From contig SKLO01000619.1 in NCBI GenBank assembly GCA_007123195.1, positions 1 through 7,330 on the forward strand: a stretch of DNA of 7,330 nucleotides, read 5' to 3'. The notes beneath the pieces were generated by a model. It made no database searches. It worked only from the letters and a program-made list of their open reading frames with translations, and was not told the origin of the DNA. This document shows positions 5,880 through 7,330 of the stretch, one piece after another. The DNA comes from Verrucomicrobiales bacterium (GTDB taxonomy: Bacteria > Verrucomicrobiota > Verrucomicrobiia > Verrucomicrobiales > SKLO01). Made by a program: the position numbers and the translations under genes. The stretch's first letter is position 1. Every line of letters begins with the position of its first letter.

Positions 5880-6413
5880 ATGCCGACCCAACCAGCCGAA
5901 CATGCAGCCGGGCCCGGCGACGGCGCGGCAGAGCGCGTGATCCGACCCGCGACGGCGGCCGACGTGCCGCTGATCCTGCAGTTCATCCGCGAGCTGGCGC
6001 ACTACGAGCGGCTGTCGCATCAGGTGACCGCCGACGAGGACGGCCTGCGCACCACCCTGTTCGGCGACCGCCCCGCGGCCGAGGTGTTGATCTGCCTGCA
6101 AGGCGACAAGCCGGTGGGATTCGCCCTGTATTTCACCAACTACTCCACCTTCCTCGCCAAGCCGGGGATTTGGCTTGAGGACATCTACGTGCAACCGGAA
6201 GCCCGGGGCTGCGGTCACGGCAAGGCGCTGCTGCGGGCGGTGGCGGAGACCGCCCACCAGCGCGGAGCCGGCAGGATGGAATGGGCGGTGCTGGATTGGA
6301 ACCGGCCGGCGCGCGATTTTTACGAAAGCCTCAAAGCCGAGCCGCTGACCGACTGGATCATCCACCGGGTGACGGGGGATTCGCTGCGGCGGTTGGCGGG
6401 CGACGGCGGGTGA
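5880..6413 (+). CDS. GNAT family N-acetyltransferase, SSAT-like
   Basis: This 177-residue protein should transfer acetyl from acetyl-CoA to an amine, in the cytoplasm (no signal peptide). The GNAT fold spans about 19-172. It opens with VIRPATAADVPLILQFIREL (20-39), which resembles the start of diamine/thialysine acetyltransferases (SSAT family), then LAHYERL. The central strand and acetyl-CoA loop are WLEDIYVQPEARGCGHGKALL (98-118), with the RGxGxG-type motif at 109-114. Then come MEWAVLDWNRPARDFYES (133-150), where Tyr148 sits in the usual general-acid position, and a C-terminal WIIHRVTGDSLRRLA. The first 18 residues are a non-conserved extension. The resemblance to SSAT is real, but the substrate (polyamine, thialysine or another small amine) cannot be read from sequence. 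It starts five bases after the msrB stop and is almost certainly cotranscribed. Confidence 0.93.
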   Translation: MPTQPAEHAAGPGDGAAERVIRPATAADVPLILQFIRELAHYERLSHQVTADEDGLRTTLFGDRPAAEVLICLQGDKPVGFALYFTNYSTFLAKPGIWLEDIYVQPEARGCGHGKALLRAVAETAHQRGAGRMEWAVLDWNRPARDFYESLKAEPLTDWIIHRVTGDSLRRLAGDGG

Positions 6414-6499
6414 ACCGCGACGGAGCCGTGACCGGTTGCCCGGGCGGATTCCACACTCCTGCTGATAAACGACTTGCCAACAATCCCGACCAGGGTCAC

Positions 6500-6508
6500 T
6501 GGTACACT
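6500..6508 (+). promoter_or_regulatory. Possible extended -10 promoter for the PEP-CTERM gene
   Basis: TGGTACACT (6500-6508) matches the extended -10 form TGnTAnnnT and lies 20 bases before the ATG at 6529. A TTGCCA at 6474-6479 is too far away (23-base spacer) to be a standard -35. The surrounding 115-base gap is the most AT-rich stretch near this gene, which fits a separate transcription unit. This is pattern-matching only. Confidence 0.3.
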
Positions 6509-6528
6509 TAACCCCCATTTGTCCCACG

Positions 6529-7317
6529 ATGAGAATTCCCTTCATTGCCCTGATCACCGCTGGCGCCCTGCTGCTGGCCCTTGCCTCCCCCGGCGCGCAC
6601 GGCGCGGCCATGTTGTTGAACCAGGTCGGTTCCGGCAGCGTGACCATCGGCGCCGGTGCCGGCAACAGCCAGACCGTGAACTTCCCCGCCATCGGCATCG
6701 ACCGCACTGCATCTGGATTTGGTGAGACCGGCGGCATTGCGATGAGCACGGTGGAAGGGGTGTTTTACACCTACACCTTCAATCTGGTCCCTGGCAGCGG
6801 CGGCCGGTTCGACGTGCAGCACCAGATGAACCAGCTGTGGAGCGGCTGGGGCAGCGCCAACAACGGGGAGTGGCAGCGGGGGCCGACCAGCTCGACCTGG
6901 AACCGCGGCGTGCGCTTTCAGCACGATTACCCGGGCGGAACACCGACCACCAGAGCCGGGACCCCGGGCCAGAACGCTCCCGGCTTTCCGCTGGTGCCCA
7001 ACAACACCCTGTTCGAGCCCACGGCCGGCGACCTCTTGCGCGTGGAGGTGTATCTCGACGCCATCCGCAACGAGATCGACTACGTCTACTCCAACCTCAC
7101 CACCGGCGAGACGTTCAGTTATACGGTGCCCGAGTCGATCGCCGGGGTGCCAACCAGCAACATTCTCAACTTCAACAGCATCGCGTTCCGCACTGACTTC
7201 GGCGGTCCGACCACTTTCGACTACACCTACGGCACCTTCGGGGTCGTGCCGGAGCCCGGCCGGGCTTTGCTGTTGACGGCAGGTTTGCTCGGATGGATGA
7301 CCAGGCGTCGGCGGTGA
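6529..7317 (+). CDS. PEP-CTERM sorting domain protein, secreted, otherwise unknown
   Basis: A 262-residue exported protein. The N-terminus is a Sec signal (MRIPFIALITAGALLLALAS, cleavage around AHG-AA, residues 24-27). The C-terminus is a textbook PEP-CTERM sorting tail: VPEPG (240-244), hydrophobic ALLLTAGLLGWM (246-257), then RRRR (259-262). Such proteins are recognised by an exosortase that removes the tail after export; no exosortase gene is in the window. The middle (about 28-235) is rich in Gly, Asn, Thr and aromatic residues with alternating hydrophobics (GVFYTYTFNLVP, LLRVEVYLDAIRNEIDYVYS, TFDYTYGTFG). That suggests a beta-sandwich exterior protein, perhaps a matrix or carbohydrate-associated component. 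It contains no cysteine. I do not recognise the ectodomain family. It lies 115 bases after the GNAT gene and is probably transcribed on its own. Confidence 0.92.
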   Translation: MRIPFIALITAGALLLALASPGAHGAAMLLNQVGSGSVTIGAGAGNSQTVNFPAIGIDRTASGFGETGGIAMSTVEGVFYTYTFNLVPGSGGRFDVQHQMNQLWSGWGSANNGEWQRGPTSSTWNRGVRFQHDYPGGTPTTRAGTPGQNAPGFPLVPNNTLFEPTAGDLLRVEVYLDAIRNEIDYVYSNLTTGETFSYTVPESIAGVPTSNILNFNSIAFRTDFGGPTTFDYTYGTFGVVPEPGRALLLTAGLLGWMTRRRR

Positions 7318-7330
7318 TCGGCTGATCGGC
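7315..7330. repeat. Tandem octamer duplication TGATCGGC x2 at the window end
   Basis: TGATCGGC is present twice in exact tandem, and the first copy begins with the TGA stop codon of the PEP-CTERM gene. The window stops exactly at the end of the second copy, so a longer run may continue. The unit resembles the minus-strand reading of the 4878-4925 octamers (TGATTCAC, TGATTCGC). Confidence 0.5.

Noticed and set aside
1..7330. A new defence, toxin-antitoxin or biosynthetic system
   Set aside because: All five genes fall in known families or sorting classes, and none shows nuclease, toxin, transposase or biosynthetic signatures. The unexplained content is limited to small repeats and an unknown ectodomain.

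Overview
The window is GC-rich (about two thirds G+C by eye) and holds five protein genes. I see no rRNA, tRNA, CRISPR array or transposase gene. Three features together suggest a bacterium of the Planctomycetota/Verrucomicrobiota group: a planctomycete-type cytochrome c/PSD1 protein, a DUF1501 protein beside it, and a PEP-CTERM protein. The C-terminal anchor style (PEPGRALL, a hydrophobic stretch, then RRRR) makes me favour Verrucomicrobiota. This is an inference from gene content, not a proven assignment.

Layout. Bases 1-285 are non-coding but structured: two inverted copies of a GTAG-headed palindrome resembling a REP doublet, two further hairpins between them, and a T-rich run of degenerate heptamers. 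On the minus strand, 4769 down to 286, lies a two-gene operon: a large secreted PSCyt1-DUF1549-discoidin-DUF1553 protein followed by a Tat-exported DUF1501 protein. The divergent spacer (4770-5229) contains six tandem copies of a degenerate octamer (consensus GTGAATCA) and several GC-rich inverted repeats. On the plus strand, msrB (a lipoprotein-type methionine-R-sulfoxide reductase) is followed five bases later by a GNAT acetyltransferase of the SSAT-like kind. After a 115-base gap with a possible extended -10 promoter comes a secreted PEP-CTERM protein. The window ends on an octamer duplication that starts at that gene's stop codon.

How the genes fit together. All but the GNAT enzyme are predicted to leave the cytoplasm: Sec signal with haem motif (PSD1), Tat signal (DUF1501), lipobox (MsrB), Sec signal plus PEP-CTERM anchor (last gene). 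PSD1 and DUF1501 are a recurrent pair in these phyla, but their biochemical role is not established. MsrB probably repairs oxidised methionines in envelope proteins, and its cysteine set departs from the textbook MsrB pattern.

I found no convincing new multi-gene system. The features most worth a second look are the small intergenic repeats (REP-like inverted pair, heptamer run, octamer runs) and the unusual MsrB cysteine pattern. The very long open frames antisense to the PSD1 and DUF1501 genes look like shadows of high-GC coding.
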